A stretch of DNA of 59,301 nt from Pseudomonadota bacterium (GTDB taxonomy: Bacteria; Pseudomonadota; Gammaproteobacteria; Xanthomonadales; SZUA-36): the NCBI GenBank assembly GCA_015222805.1, contig JADFVZ010000064.1, positions 1 through 59,301 of the forward strand, given 5' to 3'. This document shows positions 43,039 to 52,824 of the stretch, one piece after another; the stretch's first letter is position 1; the number at the start of each line of letters is the position of its first letter. The notes under the pieces were generated by a model that did no database searches, was not told the origin of the DNA, and saw only the letters and a program-made list of their open reading frames with translations. The position numbers and the translations under genes were made by a program.

Positions 43039-44490
43039 CTATTTCTTTTTTGCCTGTTCATCAAGAATTTTATTGTTCTTGACCTTCAGGCGCCAGCGTT
43101 CACCCATGCTCTTCATCAGGCTTTCAGGCAGCATTTCAACCGGAACTACCAGGTCACCACCTGCCGGCCAGTCTTCAAGCAGCTCAGGTTTGTAACCTTT
43201 AGGATAGTAAAGGTCAGGATCGAGTTGTTGATCACGAATTTCCTGATTTTGAATCTTCTCACGAGAGGTTGGCGGCATAGGAATAATCATCTGGCCATTG
43301 CCAAAATCCTGCTGCGGTGCCTTGCTGTTGGGGAAGTCAGGCAGTACACCTTCGCGCACCCAGATCTTATCTTTGGTGACGTTAACAACAATGCCGTCAG
43401 GAGCGCCAAAGTGATAGGGGCCTTTCCAGAACTCACGAACTTCAGCAACAGTTTCTTCAGCGACATAAGGGTCATAACTCATATGGGTAGTCATGAACAG
43501 GCGCGGTTGCACCTTATTGGCCAGGTAGCCAGAGGCATAGGCAGGGGTGTGATGGGTATCAATGGTGTAGCGCGCCAGGAAGGGAGGAACACCCTGGATA
43601 CCGGAGTTGATTTCAACCACTTCCTGCTGCAGTTCTGTTACATAAACATCACAGCCTTTAGCATATTTTTCATCCAACTCGCTGGGGCGACCGTCACCGG
43701 TCCAGACAAAGCAGAGGTCATTCCAGTCAAGGCGATAAGCGGAAGCGCCATCTTTGGCATGTGAGCGTTCCCAGTGGGTGATTTTCACCCCATTTTCATT
43801 ATAGATAACACCGCCGTTATCTTTAAAATCAAATTGATTGGATTCGATATCCCAGCCTTTACCAACGGGGAAAACACTGAATGCATCCCGGTGCCAGCCG
43901 GTCATCATCTTCATGCCTTTAATCATGGTATTCAGGCCGTATTCTTCGGTAGCACCGGAGGGGCCCCAAACGCGCAGTCTTTCATGCCAGCCGCCCGCCC
44001 AGGTACCAAACATCCATACATATGGCAGGGCACCATAATGGTCAACGTGCAAATGGGTAATAAAAACTTTTTTGATTTCGTTCAGGGCGATACCTGATGC
44101 TACATAGTTGGAAACCGAACCTTCACCTAGATCAAAGGCAAAATTGTCACCATTACCCAGCATTACCCAAATGGAGGTGTTCATCTGTCCCGGACGAATC
44201 ATGGGGGCAGTACCCATAAAGTGGATCCGCATTTCATTGGGCTGAACTTCTTCAGTATTTGGGAACCAGTTGGCGGCACTTTTAAGCCAGGGCATAGGTT
44301 CGATGCCTTCAAACATCAGGCCTTCTTTCCAGCGGCCTGCAGGAACACCGCCACTTAGCGCTTTTTGAATAGCAGCGGGATCAGAGGGTTTCTGCACCGG
44401 TGGTGAGGCCCACTGGGCTGATGCCGAAAAAGACACCATGGCGATGGCACAGGCTATAAAGCCGGCCTGTATTATTTTTCTGTTTTTCAC
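43039..44490 (-). CDS. Exported metallo-beta-lactamase-fold hydrolase
   Basis: 483 residues with a signal peptide (GFIACAIAMVSFSASAQ). Zinc ligands: THLHVDHYG (His146, His148, Asp150, His151), a His in HWERSHAKDG, Asp in VWTGDGRPS and THHTPAY. A C-terminal extension of ~120 residues carries Pro-rich segments (IIPMPPTSREK, DLYYPKGYKPELLEDWPAGG). Substrate unknown. I recall related long MBL proteins named after a guanitoxin-pathway hydrolase (GntH), but no other genes of that pathway are here. It is divergent from an AraC-type regulator. Confidence 0.87.
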   Translation of the reverse strand: MKNRKIIQAGFIACAIAMVSFSASAQWASPPVQKPSDPAAIQKALSGGVPAGRWKEGLMFEGIEPMPWLKSAANWFPNTEEVQPNEMRIHFMGTAPMIRPGQMNTSIWVMLGNGDNFAFDLGEGSVSNYVASGIALNEIKKVFITHLHVDHYGALPYVWMFGTWAGGWHERLRVWGPSGATEEYGLNTMIKGMKMMTGWHRDAFSVFPVGKGWDIESNQFDFKDNGGVIYNENGVKITHWERSHAKDGASAYRLDWNDLCFVWTGDGRPSELDEKYAKGCDVYVTELQQEVVEINSGIQGVPPFLARYTIDTHHTPAYASGYLANKVQPRLFMTTHMSYDPYVAEETVAEVREFWKGPYHFGAPDGIVVNVTKDKIWVREGVLPDFPNSKAPQQDFGNGQMIIPMPPTSREKIQNQEIRDQQLDPDLYYPKGYKPELLEDWPAGGDLVVPVEMLPESLMKSMGERWRLKVKNNKILDEQAKKK

Positions 44491-44661
44491 TGTATTACTG
44501 CTCCTCGGGATATTTTAACTTGTCCGCCCTTTATGAAAATAGATGATGGTTTAAGTTTTCCTAACACCCTGATGGCTTACCAGACATGGCCAGGGTCGAA
44601 AAGTGTGACATAAACAGGTACACTGGAACATCAAAAAACCGCAAAAGGCTATTCATATTTT

Positions 44662-45627
44662 ATGAAGTCAGAACTACAGCCACGCTTGCTGATAGATAGT
44701 CAATTTGACAGGTTTGAAGAGCTGGCTGGGCTGATTTCCAGTTGGGATGCTGATTTTCGTCAACTAAACGCAGAGTTGTTCAAGCCAGAGATATTTCAGG
44801 CCCAGATTGGTTCCATGCTGATTTCAAATGCCCGCTTTGGCTGTCATGTGAATCAACAGGGCGCTACCCCGCCCGGGATGCGGACTTTTGCATTGCCGGA
44901 AACAGGCTGCAGTGAATTATTCTGGTTTGGCCACTCAGTGGCGCAGGGCGTCCTGCTTTCATTCCCGAAACATGGAGAGATTCAGGCATATAATCGGCCT
45001 GGATTTAATATGTTTACCTTCAGCATTCCGGAAGACCAACTGAGCCTGATGTTTGAGCAAAATGGCGGTATCAACCTGCAAAAAGCCCTGGGTCCCGGAG
45101 AAACAATTATTCCTGCCCCGGTAGAATTACTTGATTGCCTGAGGGATAGTTTGCGCAAACTGCAGATGGTTTTTAGGGCAAAAGCTAATGCCCCTGCCCT
45201 GGAGTTTCAATGTTCTGAAATACATTCACAAGTTCTATCCTGCCTGTTAAGAATAATAGCAGGGCTTTCACCCCTTTCCCGGGTCCCCGAAAATGGAAGT
45301 CGACACACAGTGGGCCTGGCACTGGATTATATCAACTACCGTGCTGTAGCCCCGATACGTTTAGCGGAACTGTGTGTAGTTACAGGCGTATCTGAACGCA
45401 CCCTGCAAAACCACTTTAAGCGGGAATTGGGGATGACCCCAAAAACCTATATGCTGGGTCAGAGGTTAACCGGTGTCCATCATCAGTTATGGGCCGCAGA
45501 TCCGAAAAACACCCTCATTGCAGATGTGGCTAATGCCTGGGGTTTCTGGCATATGGGGCAGTTTGCAGCCGATTACAAGAAGATTTTCAAGGAATTACCC
45601 TCAGCAACCCTCAGGCAAGGCAGTTAA
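44662..45627 (+). CDS. AraC-family transcriptional regulator
   Basis: 321 residues. The C-terminal ~100 residues hold the two helix-turn-helix units of AraC: APIRLAELCVVTGVSERTLQNHF, and IADVANAWGFWHMGQFAADYK with the family's F-x-x-x-Y-K ending. The N-terminal part is a probable cupin-type sensor. The gene is divergent from the secreted hydrolase (171 bases between starts), which it may regulate. Confidence 0.9.
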   Translation: MKSELQPRLLIDSQFDRFEELAGLISSWDADFRQLNAELFKPEIFQAQIGSMLISNARFGCHVNQQGATPPGMRTFALPETGCSELFWFGHSVAQGVLLSFPKHGEIQAYNRPGFNMFTFSIPEDQLSLMFEQNGGINLQKALGPGETIIPAPVELLDCLRDSLRKLQMVFRAKANAPALEFQCSEIHSQVLSCLLRIIAGLSPLSRVPENGSRHTVGLALDYINYRAVAPIRLAELCVVTGVSERTLQNHFKRELGMTPKTYMLGQRLTGVHHQLWAADPKNTLIADVANAWGFWHMGQFAADYKKIFKELPSATLRQGS

Positions 45628-45726
45628 ATTGTTATCAACGGGCATTTGCGGTTTATTGATGTAGCTTGGCCTATGATTAGGGGAAAATAGTATATCTTTT
45701 TTATTCAGATTTAATTAGGAAATACG

Positions 45727-46461
45727 TTGAAACTAATGCAAAAATTACTACTCCCTGTCTTGCTGATTGCCCCCCTGGCAGCGCAAGCGGGAACCGACGA
45801 CTCCTGGGAGTTTAAAATCACCCCGTATCTATGGGCTATTGGTATTGACGGCATTACCGGCCCCAAGGGGCATGAAGCTGATATTGATATGAGTTTCAGT
45901 GATATCTTCGATAAGCTGGATGGTGCGTTTATTGTCTCCATGGAAGCTAGCAAGGGCGCCTGGACCGGCTGGATTGATTATACATCGATGTCACTGGCAC
46001 ACAAAGCGGTTGCTGACAGGGTGGTGGTGAAGGCGGCTCTTGATCAAAAAGTAACGGATATGGCAGTGGGTTACCGGCTGGAAGGAATGGAAACGATTGA
46101 ACTATATGCCGGCGGCCGGTTTGTTGATGTGAACACGGTTATTAAGGCTGAAGGACAGGGCCCGGGCGGGAATGTGGGCAAAGTTAGCATTGGTGATGAC
46201 TGGATAGATCCCATTGTCGGTGTTCGTGGTACCTGGCCGCTAAGTGAAAAATGGAACATCCGTGCCAACGCCGATATAGGCGGTTTTGGTGTCGGTTCTG
46301 ATTTTGCCTGGCAGGCAGCGGTTGCAGCAAACTATCAGTTTAGTGAGCGGGTTTCTTTCCTGCTGGCCTACCGCTACCTGGATATGGATTATGACGACAA
46401 TGGTTTTGTCTTTGACGTTGTAACATCTGGCCCGATTTTAGGGGTTAGTTTTAGTTTTTAA
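45727..46461 (+). CDS. Outer-membrane beta-barrel protein
   Basis: 244 residues from TTG 45727, chosen over ATG 45736 because AGGA lies 6 bases upstream of the TTG. Signal peptide KLLLPVLLIAPLAAQA, then eight-strand-like barrel sequence: SWEFKITPYLWAIGIDG, MAVGYRLEGMETIELYAGGR, WNIRANADIGGFG, FLLAYRYLDMDYDD, ending in Phe (GVSFSF). General OmpA/OmpW-size barrel. No specific function. Confidence 0.8.
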   Translation: MKLMQKLLLPVLLIAPLAAQAGTDDSWEFKITPYLWAIGIDGITGPKGHEADIDMSFSDIFDKLDGAFIVSMEASKGAWTGWIDYTSMSLAHKAVADRVVVKAALDQKVTDMAVGYRLEGMETIELYAGGRFVDVNTVIKAEGQGPGGNVGKVSIGDDWIDPIVGVRGTWPLSEKWNIRANADIGGFGVGSDFAWQAAVAANYQFSERVSFLLAYRYLDMDYDDNGFVFDVVTSGPILGVSFSF

Positions 46462-46496
46462 CTCAACAGATAAGTACTCATACTACGGAAAAAAAG

Positions 46497-47330
46497 ATGA
46501 AATTAATTAATGGGGTAGTAACAACGGTAATTGCACTGGTATCGATATTGAGCTTCAGCCAGGTACAGGCTGAAGAGCAATATCACCCATTCCTGAGTGA
46601 TACCTTCAATTTTGATGTGGGTACTTTCTGGCCCGATATCAATTTTGACCTGCAGGTAGATGGCAGCAGCCCGGGTGAAGAAATAGATTTTGATGAAGCC
46701 CTGAACCTGGAGGATTACCAGGCGGCCGGATCGCTCAATTTCCGCTGGCGTTTTGGTGAGAAATGGTCGTTATGGGCACAGGCCTACGACACTAGCACTA
46801 ATGGTAAGGCCGTCCTGACAAAAGATATTGAGTGGGAAGATATAATCTTTAAATCTGGCTCATTTGTAGAAGGCGGCCTGGGTACCACGGTCATCCGAGT
46901 GTTTTTTGGGCGTGAGCTCAGTGTTGGACCGCAGCATGAATTCGGCATTGGAGCGGGATTGCACTGGATGGAGCTGGATACCTTCCTCAAAGGTGGGGTC
47001 TTTTTCGATGATGGTTCGCAGGGGTTTAGGCGCGTATCAGCCGATGCTGGTTTTCCACTGCCCAATATTGGGGCCTGGTATATGTATTCCTGGTCGCCAA
47101 AATGGATTTTCCAGTCGCGGGTTGACTGGTTGAGCGCCTCAATTGGAGATTATTCGGGTGGACTGTGGGATATCCAGGCGGGTGTTAATTACCAGGCATT
47201 CAAAAATATTGGTTTCGGTATCTATTACAAAGCCTTCTTACTGGATGTGGATGTGGATAAAAGCAGCTGGCGGGGCAGTGCCGACCTGATCCAGTCCGGA
47301 CCGGTTTTGACATTAACTGCAACCTGGTAA
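46497..47330 (+). CDS. Outer-membrane barrel protein, tandem copy 1
   Basis: 277 residues with a signal peptide (VVTTVIALVSILSFSQVQA). Beta-strand pattern throughout, with SLNFRWRFGEKWSLWAQAY, GAWYMYSWSPKWIFQSRVDW and C-terminal VLTLTATW. Paralogous along its full length to the next gene (47541-48374), both with 277 residues. 35 bases after the upstream barrel gene. Confidence 0.78.
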   Translation: MKLINGVVTTVIALVSILSFSQVQAEEQYHPFLSDTFNFDVGTFWPDINFDLQVDGSSPGEEIDFDEALNLEDYQAAGSLNFRWRFGEKWSLWAQAYDTSTNGKAVLTKDIEWEDIIFKSGSFVEGGLGTTVIRVFFGRELSVGPQHEFGIGAGLHWMELDTFLKGGVFFDDGSQGFRRVSADAGFPLPNIGAWYMYSWSPKWIFQSRVDWLSASIGDYSGGLWDIQAGVNYQAFKNIGFGIYYKAFLLDVDVDKSSWRGSADLIQSGPVLTLTATW

Positions 47331-47540
47331 ATATATTTTTTCAAGCTAATCTCCGTACAGGATTAAATGTTTGAGCTAACTGTAGTCCATCGGTAAGCCC
47401 AGATTTCAATACTGCTTTGTGGTGAATTACAATAGCATGTCTGGTTTAAGCGTATTTTTAGTCTTGAAAGTTATTTGAGCCTATAATTAGATTAATGTGG
47501 AGTTATTATCTTGGTTTGCAACACACTTAAGGAATCATGA

Positions 47541-48374
47541 ATGTGCACCATGACCCGGAAAATTATCGTTATAGTTCCGTTTATCAGCTTGTTTTGTGCC
47601 ACGTTGGTACAGGCAGAAGATGAATACCACCCCTTCCTGACGGATAAATTTAATATAGATATTGGTGCTTTCTGGCCAAAAACCAATTTTGACATGAAGG
47701 TGGACGGTCGCAGTCCCGGTGAAGAAATTGATTTTGATGAAGTGTTCAATTTCAAAAATTATCATACAGCTGCATCGATAAACTTCCGTTGGCGATTCGG
47801 TAAAAAATGGTCATTCTGGGCGCAGGGATGGGATACTAGCTCAAGCGGTAAGGCTACCCTTGAGGAAGATATAGGCTGGGAAAATGTTATTTTCAAATCA
47901 GGGTCCTTCGTCAAAGGGGGAATCGGTGTTAGCGTTGGCCGACTATTTTTTGGGCGTGAGTTCAGCCTTAGTCCACAGCATGAGTTTGGAATGGGTGCCG
48001 GACTCCACTGGATGGAACTGGATACCTTTATTAAGGGTGATGTTTTGATCAATGATGGTTCGATAGAGTTTCAGCGTCGCTCTGTTAGTGCTAGTTTTCC
48101 ATTACCTAATATTGGGGTCTGGTATATGTATTCATGGTCACCTAAATGGGTACTCCAGTCCCGTGTTGACTGGCTGAGTGCCTCTGTTGGTGATTATTCC
48201 GGTGGTTTGTGGGATGTCCAGGCGGGTATTAACTATCAGGCATTTCGGAATGTTGGCTTTGGATTGTACTACAAAGCTTTCATTCTTGAGGTAGATGTAG
48301 ACAAGAAAAGCTGGCATGGCAACGCTGAATTGATCCAGTCCGGACCGGTGCTGACAATGACTGCAACCTGGTAA
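47541..48374 (+). CDS. Outer-membrane barrel protein, tandem copy 2
   Basis: 277 residues, the same length as its neighbour. Matching blocks include PGEEIDFDE, INFRWRFGKKWSFWAQGWDTS, QHEFGMGAGLHWMELDTF and WYMYSWSPKWVLQSRVDW. Signal peptide KIIVIVPFISLFCATLVQA; AAGGA precedes the ATG. A 210-base gap separates the two copies, so this copy may have its own promoter. No terminator seen in that gap. Confidence 0.78.
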   Translation: MCTMTRKIIVIVPFISLFCATLVQAEDEYHPFLTDKFNIDIGAFWPKTNFDMKVDGRSPGEEIDFDEVFNFKNYHTAASINFRWRFGKKWSFWAQGWDTSSSGKATLEEDIGWENVIFKSGSFVKGGIGVSVGRLFFGREFSLSPQHEFGMGAGLHWMELDTFIKGDVLINDGSIEFQRRSVSASFPLPNIGVWYMYSWSPKWVLQSRVDWLSASVGDYSGGLWDVQAGINYQAFRNVGFGLYYKAFILEVDVDKKSWHGNAELIQSGPVLTMTATW

Positions 48375-48405
48375 AGAGTGGCTATTTTGAGATTGTAACC
48401 GGCTG

Positions 48406-49536
48406 TTATTTTTCAGGTTTGGTTGTATGCCATTCTGCTGCTAGTTTTTGACTGGTCAGTAGTTGTTCAGCTGACATTTGTTTAGCTATGATGTCGCGTT
48501 TTTCAGCGGCTGTCTCGTGGCCATCGTCAGCGGCGATACTGAGCCACCGGTATGCCTGGATGTAATCCACGTTTACACCTTTGCCATCGGCGTACATATT
48601 ACCGAGATCGAACTGGGCTTCTGCATCCCCCTGTTCAGCAGCTTTTGTATACCAGTGCAGGGCCTGGGCAGCATTCCGGCTTACGCCATCGCCACTGTCA
48701 TACTTTACCCCCGGGTCGAATTGTGTTTTGGCAATCCCGAGCTTATCAGCTTGTTTCAGCCAGTCTGCGGCATCACTACTGTCGGGGGGAGACCCTTCAC
48801 CCTCCTCATACATGACACCCAGGTTGTATTGCGCATCTGCATCCCCCTGTTCGGCTGCCTTGCGGTACCAGCGGGCGGCTTCAGCATCATTTTTGGCAAC
48901 ACCTTCGCCATCATCATATAAAAGCGCCAGGTTAAATTGAGCGTAGGCAAAACCCTGGTCAGCTGCTTTGCGATACCAGTGTGCAGCCTCAGCTTTATCC
49001 ATGGGGATACCAACGCCGGTGTCATACATCACGGCGAGGTTGTACTGGGAAGAATCGAGCCCCTGGTCGGCGGCTTTGAGATACCAGCGAACCGCCTCGG
49101 TATCATCCTGGGGAACACCTTCGCCCTCACCATACATCATTGCAAGGTTGTTCTGGGCACTTGCAAGCCCCCGTTCAGCAGCCTGGCGATATAATTGGGC
49201 GGCTTTTTTATTATCCTCGGGCATACCATCGCCATTGTCATACAGCAGGGCGAGATTGTACTGGGCTTTGGAATAACCCTGAGCGGCCGCTTGCTCATAC
49301 CAGTACGCAGCTTGTTGGAAGTCCCTGGTTAAGCCTTCTCCAGAATGATAGAGCCTGCCGAGTTTGAACTGTGCAACTGCACTTCCCTGTTCGGCCAGTG
49401 GCTGCCAGATACGCAGGGCTTCGCTATAATCCTTGCGATCATAAGCAGCTACGCCATCCTCAACATCTGTGCAGGCAGTCACTGTCAGCAATAGAATTGC
49501 CAAAAAGCCGATTAATTTTCGGTTCATCAATAACAT
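48406..49536 (-). CDS. Sel1-repeat lipoprotein
   Basis: 376 residues from ATG 49536 (ATG 49527 and GTG 49542 are alternatives; none has a clear ribosome-binding site). Lipobox LTVTAC follows the hydrophobic start. Eight Sel1 repeats of 36 residues fill most of the protein, each like AQYNLGVMYEEGEG...AARWYRKAAEQG. These helical repeats mediate protein interactions in the envelope. The gene ends convergent to the barrel gene at 48374. Confidence 0.88.
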   Translation of the reverse strand: MLLMNRKLIGFLAILLLTVTACTDVEDGVAAYDRKDYSEALRIWQPLAEQGSAVAQFKLGRLYHSGEGLTRDFQQAAYWYEQAAAQGYSKAQYNLALLYDNGDGMPEDNKKAAQLYRQAAERGLASAQNNLAMMYGEGEGVPQDDTEAVRWYLKAADQGLDSSQYNLAVMYDTGVGIPMDKAEAAHWYRKAADQGFAYAQFNLALLYDDGEGVAKNDAEAARWYRKAAEQGDADAQYNLGVMYEEGEGSPPDSSDAADWLKQADKLGIAKTQFDPGVKYDSGDGVSRNAAQALHWYTKAAEQGDAEAQFDLGNMYADGKGVNVDYIQAYRWLSIAADDGHETAAEKRDIIAKQMSAEQLLTSQKLAAEWHTTKPEK

Positions 49537-49559
49537 AACCACAAGAGCATAACAGACAA

Positions 49560-49595
49560 CCAGGCTTAGATACGGATTAGTGATCCTAAGCCTGG
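49560..49595. other. Long hairpin before the Sel1 gene
   Basis: Ten-base arms CCAGGCTTAG and CTAAGCCTGG with a 16-base loop that can itself pair (GGAT...ATCC). It lies between two minus-strand genes and has no U-tract. Could weaken read-through between them. Confidence 0.4.
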
Positions 49596-49654
49596 AGTAA
49601 AACTTTCAGCTCCAGGACAGGCATTATTACCTGTGTGCTGAAGGGCGCTTGTCT

Positions 49655-49939
49655 TTATGCAAGGTCGGCAGGGTCATTGCCGGCTGCTGTGGCTTCGAGT
49701 TCCTTGCGTTTTTGTTCCTGGATAAACTTCAGGTTATTTGTGTACATTTCGATCGCTTTATCGATTCCGCTATCTTTTAGAACCCCCTGATTACCGGCAG
49801 TGGCGAATGTTACATAGATCCCGGAGGCAGCCATCAGCCCGGCTGAGATCAACTGCGGATCCAGGCCTTCTTCTTTGAATTTGTTGGCGAGGCTAATAAA
49901 TTCACCTACTACCCGGTTATGGTTTTCACGATCATTCAT
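49655..49939 (-). CDS. Small cytosolic protein, possibly DUF3144
   Basis: 94 residues, no signal, helical. GEFISLANKFKEEGLDPQLISAGLMAASGIYVTF followed by a Lys-rich helix (NNLKFIQEQKRKEL) resembles DUF3144 in pattern, though I am not certain. AGGA precedes the ATG by 9 bases. Function unknown. Confidence 0.6.
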   Translation of the reverse strand: MNDRENHNRVVGEFISLANKFKEEGLDPQLISAGLMAASGIYVTFATAGNQGVLKDSGIDKAIEMYTNNLKFIQEQKRKELEATAAGNDPADLA

Positions 49940-50208
49940 GGTTATTTCCTGTCATTATTAGATGCATTTGTTTAGCGACCTGTGGTCTTTTTATAAACGG
50001 GTATCTTGAGCCTGTTAGTCTCAACAGCTACGTTAGTAAGTACTTGTATAATGCTAGACCTTAGGTCAACTTGCCGCCGTACACTGATAGCGCCTGCTCC
50101 CGATGCCCCTGGGTAATTCTGAATATTAACTTGCCACACCCAGGATAAACCAGGGATTCCTTAGTTTTTCCGCACAGATTATACTGTTTTTATCAGTCTT
50201 CAATGAGC

Positions 50209-52824
50209 TTATTCAAGCAGGCAGGTAGTGCCCCTGATAACGGTAAGGCGATCTAATGGGAACTGGCCATTACCCATGCCACTGTTGTCGGCATTAAAAT
50301 TAAGCATGCCGCCTGTACAATTCAATTGCAGTCGCATCGCCCCCCAGGGCAACAGTTCAGCCGGGGCTTCAACTGCAGGTTTACCAAATATGCCACCCCT
50401 GGTTGTGTAGACCTCATCAAAGACCAGCTCATCAGCCTCAATTTTTCCGACGCCAAAGAACCAGCGTTGATTACCCTGGTTATCATAGCTAAACCAGTAG
50501 GCAACAATTTGGGAATCACGCAGAACTTCAACGATCAGACCATGGTTACCCGAACTGTTATTGATCCAGGCGCCACTAAGTTGCATCTCCTGACGTACAG
50601 GCGCCCCCGGCTTGGGCAATCCGCAATCATACCCCATCAGGTTGGTTAAGCGGCCGATATCAAGATGGCCGGAGCGGGAGTCGACGGTGTAATCCATGCG
50701 TCCGCTGTCGCAACTGGTAAATATTATTTCAGCCTGTCCGGCTACTATGTATTCGGGTTCAAAACCGGGTTTTGAGAAGCTGCCACCCCGGGTTTCCACG
50801 AGCTCAGCAAACACTATTCTATTTCCGAGAATTGTGCCGACAGCATTCAGGTACCGCTGGTTACCCTCGTGGTCATAGGTAAACCAGTAGATAACCGCTT
50901 TATCATTGTCCAGGATCTCCAATAACAGCCCCTGCTTGTCCTGGTTGAAATCCGGCCAGGCTGCTGACATTGAGGCACCAATCAGCAGGCTGGGCTCTGA
51001 AGCTGTACTGGAAACAGAAATTTTCAGGGTGGAATCAGTTCCACCTGTTTCGGATAAGACCCCATTGCTGTTTTCGAGACGGCTCCAGCCGCCATTGTCC
51101 CAGTTAACAACTGTGCCCGGATTAGCATCAAGTAAATCACCACCCAGATCCCTCAGTGTTTGACTCAATGTAAAATCATTTCCAGTAGCTATCAGGTCGC
51201 GGTTATCCTGGGTGTCCGTTATTGAAAATTCCAGGCTGTATGCATCATCACGGTAATGAAGGTAACCCTCGGGTGCCAGGCCCTCATGTTCAAGCCAGCG
51301 GATCTCGGTAGTTGATATTTCGAGTTCCTGTCCATCTATATGCAGTACCAGCTCGTTGTCGAGTACTACACGGGGCATTCCCTGCAGGGCTACGACTTTT
51401 CCCTGTTGATCACGTTGGCGCATGGGTTTGTTGAATGCCACCCAAAGCCGGTACTCGTTACCCGGAACCAGGGTTTCCACCTGGCTTGCATGTAAAAGGC
51501 GAGAGCCAGGACTATCAGCTACCCAGTCGGCAGCATAAACAACAGCACCAGTGGACTGATTGATAATCCTCACCCGGCGTACAGATGCTGCACCCATTTG
51601 TTTGTAATAAGCGATGCTGAATGACTGGGCCAGGGTTTCACGTACCCTTCTAATTTCAGATTCAGGCAATATAAATCCATCGTGGCCATTACTCGCGAAA
51701 CCACCATAATCGGCACCGCTGCCGGGCAGGCCTGTGTGGTTACCTCCGGAGGGTTCAACTTCAAGCGTCCATGACGGAATTTTATAGGTTTGGGCAAAGT
51801 ACTCATCAGTGGATCCAATACCGCGGTTCGGGGTTAACTGATTAGGCTGGCTAAATGGATACTCTTTGGCAGCTGGAAATGCGGCGTGGTGATCGCTAAA
51901 CAGGCGCAGGACCTTTACTGTATTCAGCGCCAGGCGATTACTTCCGGTGTGGTGCCAGAAATGCACCTGTGAGAAAGAGTGCACATCGGTATACATGCGC
52001 AGGCGGTCTTCGGGGCCCAGTGTTGCCGCAAATGCCAATGCCTGGGTTTCGCCTTCTGAATGTGCGCTGACGCCGTGATGGACGATAGAGTTGGTATTCG
52101 CAGAACTACGGTTGCTGCTAGCATAAAAGGGTGGGTTGTTACGGTTTAGATCAACACCGAATAAGTGATCGCCCTGGGTACTCAAGTTGCCGTCAACACT
52201 GCGCATGTTTTTACGCCGCATACGCCCGTCCCTAGGCGAACCCTGGGGATCATTCGGATCAGTATCTATCCAGTTTTTCTCTGGATAACGCTGGGTTTGT
52301 TTAAAGCCGTCAATATTCAGTGAAGGGATCAGGATGATATTTGCGTTATCCAGCAGGTAGCGATAGAAGCCGTTATCTTCTTCATTAGCAGCGAGCAGTT
52401 CCATTATCCCAGTAACTACTTCGGGACTTTGCCATTCACGCGCGTGGATACCTCCGTTTGTGAGCATGGCGGCTTCCGGCAGGCCTTCATTATTCAGCAG
52501 GTCGGCATCACCCATTTGCCAGGCATTTATACTGCTGCCTTTCTGGGTTGTACCAATAATTTTCCGATGTACAACTTTGGTGCTGGCTGCGAGCTCAAAA
52601 TGACGGGCCCTGAGTCCGTTGTAACTGCGAAAACCATCAAAAGGCAGGGGGGTGTCAACCGGTTTTGGCACGGGGTAGCCAAGACCCAGTTCGCCAGGTT
52701 GCTCAGTCCACTTTACAATCCGAGGGGCTGCGTTGATGTTGCTGCAGGCCAGCAACAAACAACTGATAGCAATAGATGTTTTAATTATCCCTGGCAGGAA
52801 GCTCAAAACCAGCCGTTGACTCAT
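50209..52824 (-). CDS. Exported M14 zinc carboxypeptidase with tandem C-terminal domains
   Basis: 871 residues from ATG 52824, which overlaps the upstream stop as TGATG; GTG 52827 is an alternative. Signal with possible lipobox LLAC. M14 peptidase residues, numbered from the GTG: NGGIHAREW (His128, Glu131), a third ligand His in YTDVHSFSQ and the catalytic Glu in WTLEVEPSGG. The last ~270 residues form two similar domains, each with GLLLEIL/GLIVEVL, YWFTYDHEGNQR / YWFSYDNQGNQR, TRGGSFSKP / TRGGIFGKP and paired Cys. A cell-surface peptidase acting on C-terminal residues is likely. Confidence 0.88.
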   Translation of the reverse strand: MSQRLVLSFLPGIIKTSIAISCLLLACSNINAAPRIVKWTEQPGELGLGYPVPKPVDTPLPFDGFRSYNGLRARHFELAASTKVVHRKIIGTTQKGSSINAWQMGDADLLNNEGLPEAAMLTNGGIHAREWQSPEVVTGIMELLAANEEDNGFYRYLLDNANIILIPSLNIDGFKQTQRYPEKNWIDTDPNDPQGSPRDGRMRRKNMRSVDGNLSTQGDHLFGVDLNRNNPPFYASSNRSSANTNSIVHHGVSAHSEGETQALAFAATLGPEDRLRMYTDVHSFSQVHFWHHTGSNRLALNTVKVLRLFSDHHAAFPAAKEYPFSQPNQLTPNRGIGSTDEYFAQTYKIPSWTLEVEPSGGNHTGLPGSGADYGGFASNGHDGFILPESEIRRVRETLAQSFSIAYYKQMGAASVRRVRIINQSTGAVVYAADWVADSPGSRLLHASQVETLVPGNEYRLWVAFNKPMRQRDQQGKVVALQGMPRVVLDNELVLHIDGQELEISTTEIRWLEHEGLAPEGYLHYRDDAYSLEFSITDTQDNRDLIATGNDFTLSQTLRDLGGDLLDANPGTVVNWDNGGWSRLENSNGVLSETGGTDSTLKISVSSTASEPSLLIGASMSAAWPDFNQDKQGLLLEILDNDKAVIYWFTYDHEGNQRYLNAVGTILGNRIVFAELVETRGGSFSKPGFEPEYIVAGQAEIIFTSCDSGRMDYTVDSRSGHLDIGRLTNLMGYDCGLPKPGAPVRQEMQLSGAWINNSSGNHGLIVEVLRDSQIVAYWFSYDNQGNQRWFFGVGKIEADELVFDEVYTTRGGIFGKPAVEAPAELLPWGAMRLQLNCTGGMLNFNADNSGMGNGQFPLDRLTVIRGTTCLLE

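Noticed and set aside
43039..44490. Guanitoxin pathway gene gntH
   Set aside because: Only a recalled family-name similarity; none of the other pathway genes is nearby, so no symbol was assigned.
48480..49440. Periodic ~108-base repeats resembling an array
   Set aside because: They are the DNA of eight 36-residue Sel1 repeats in an open frame; no constant repeat with unique spacers, so not CRISPR.
49940..50208. Possible small gene or RNA in the 269-base gap
   Set aside because: No frame with start signals and only a weak CCTGGG/CCCAGG pairing; nothing reportable beyond promoter/3' UTR sequence.
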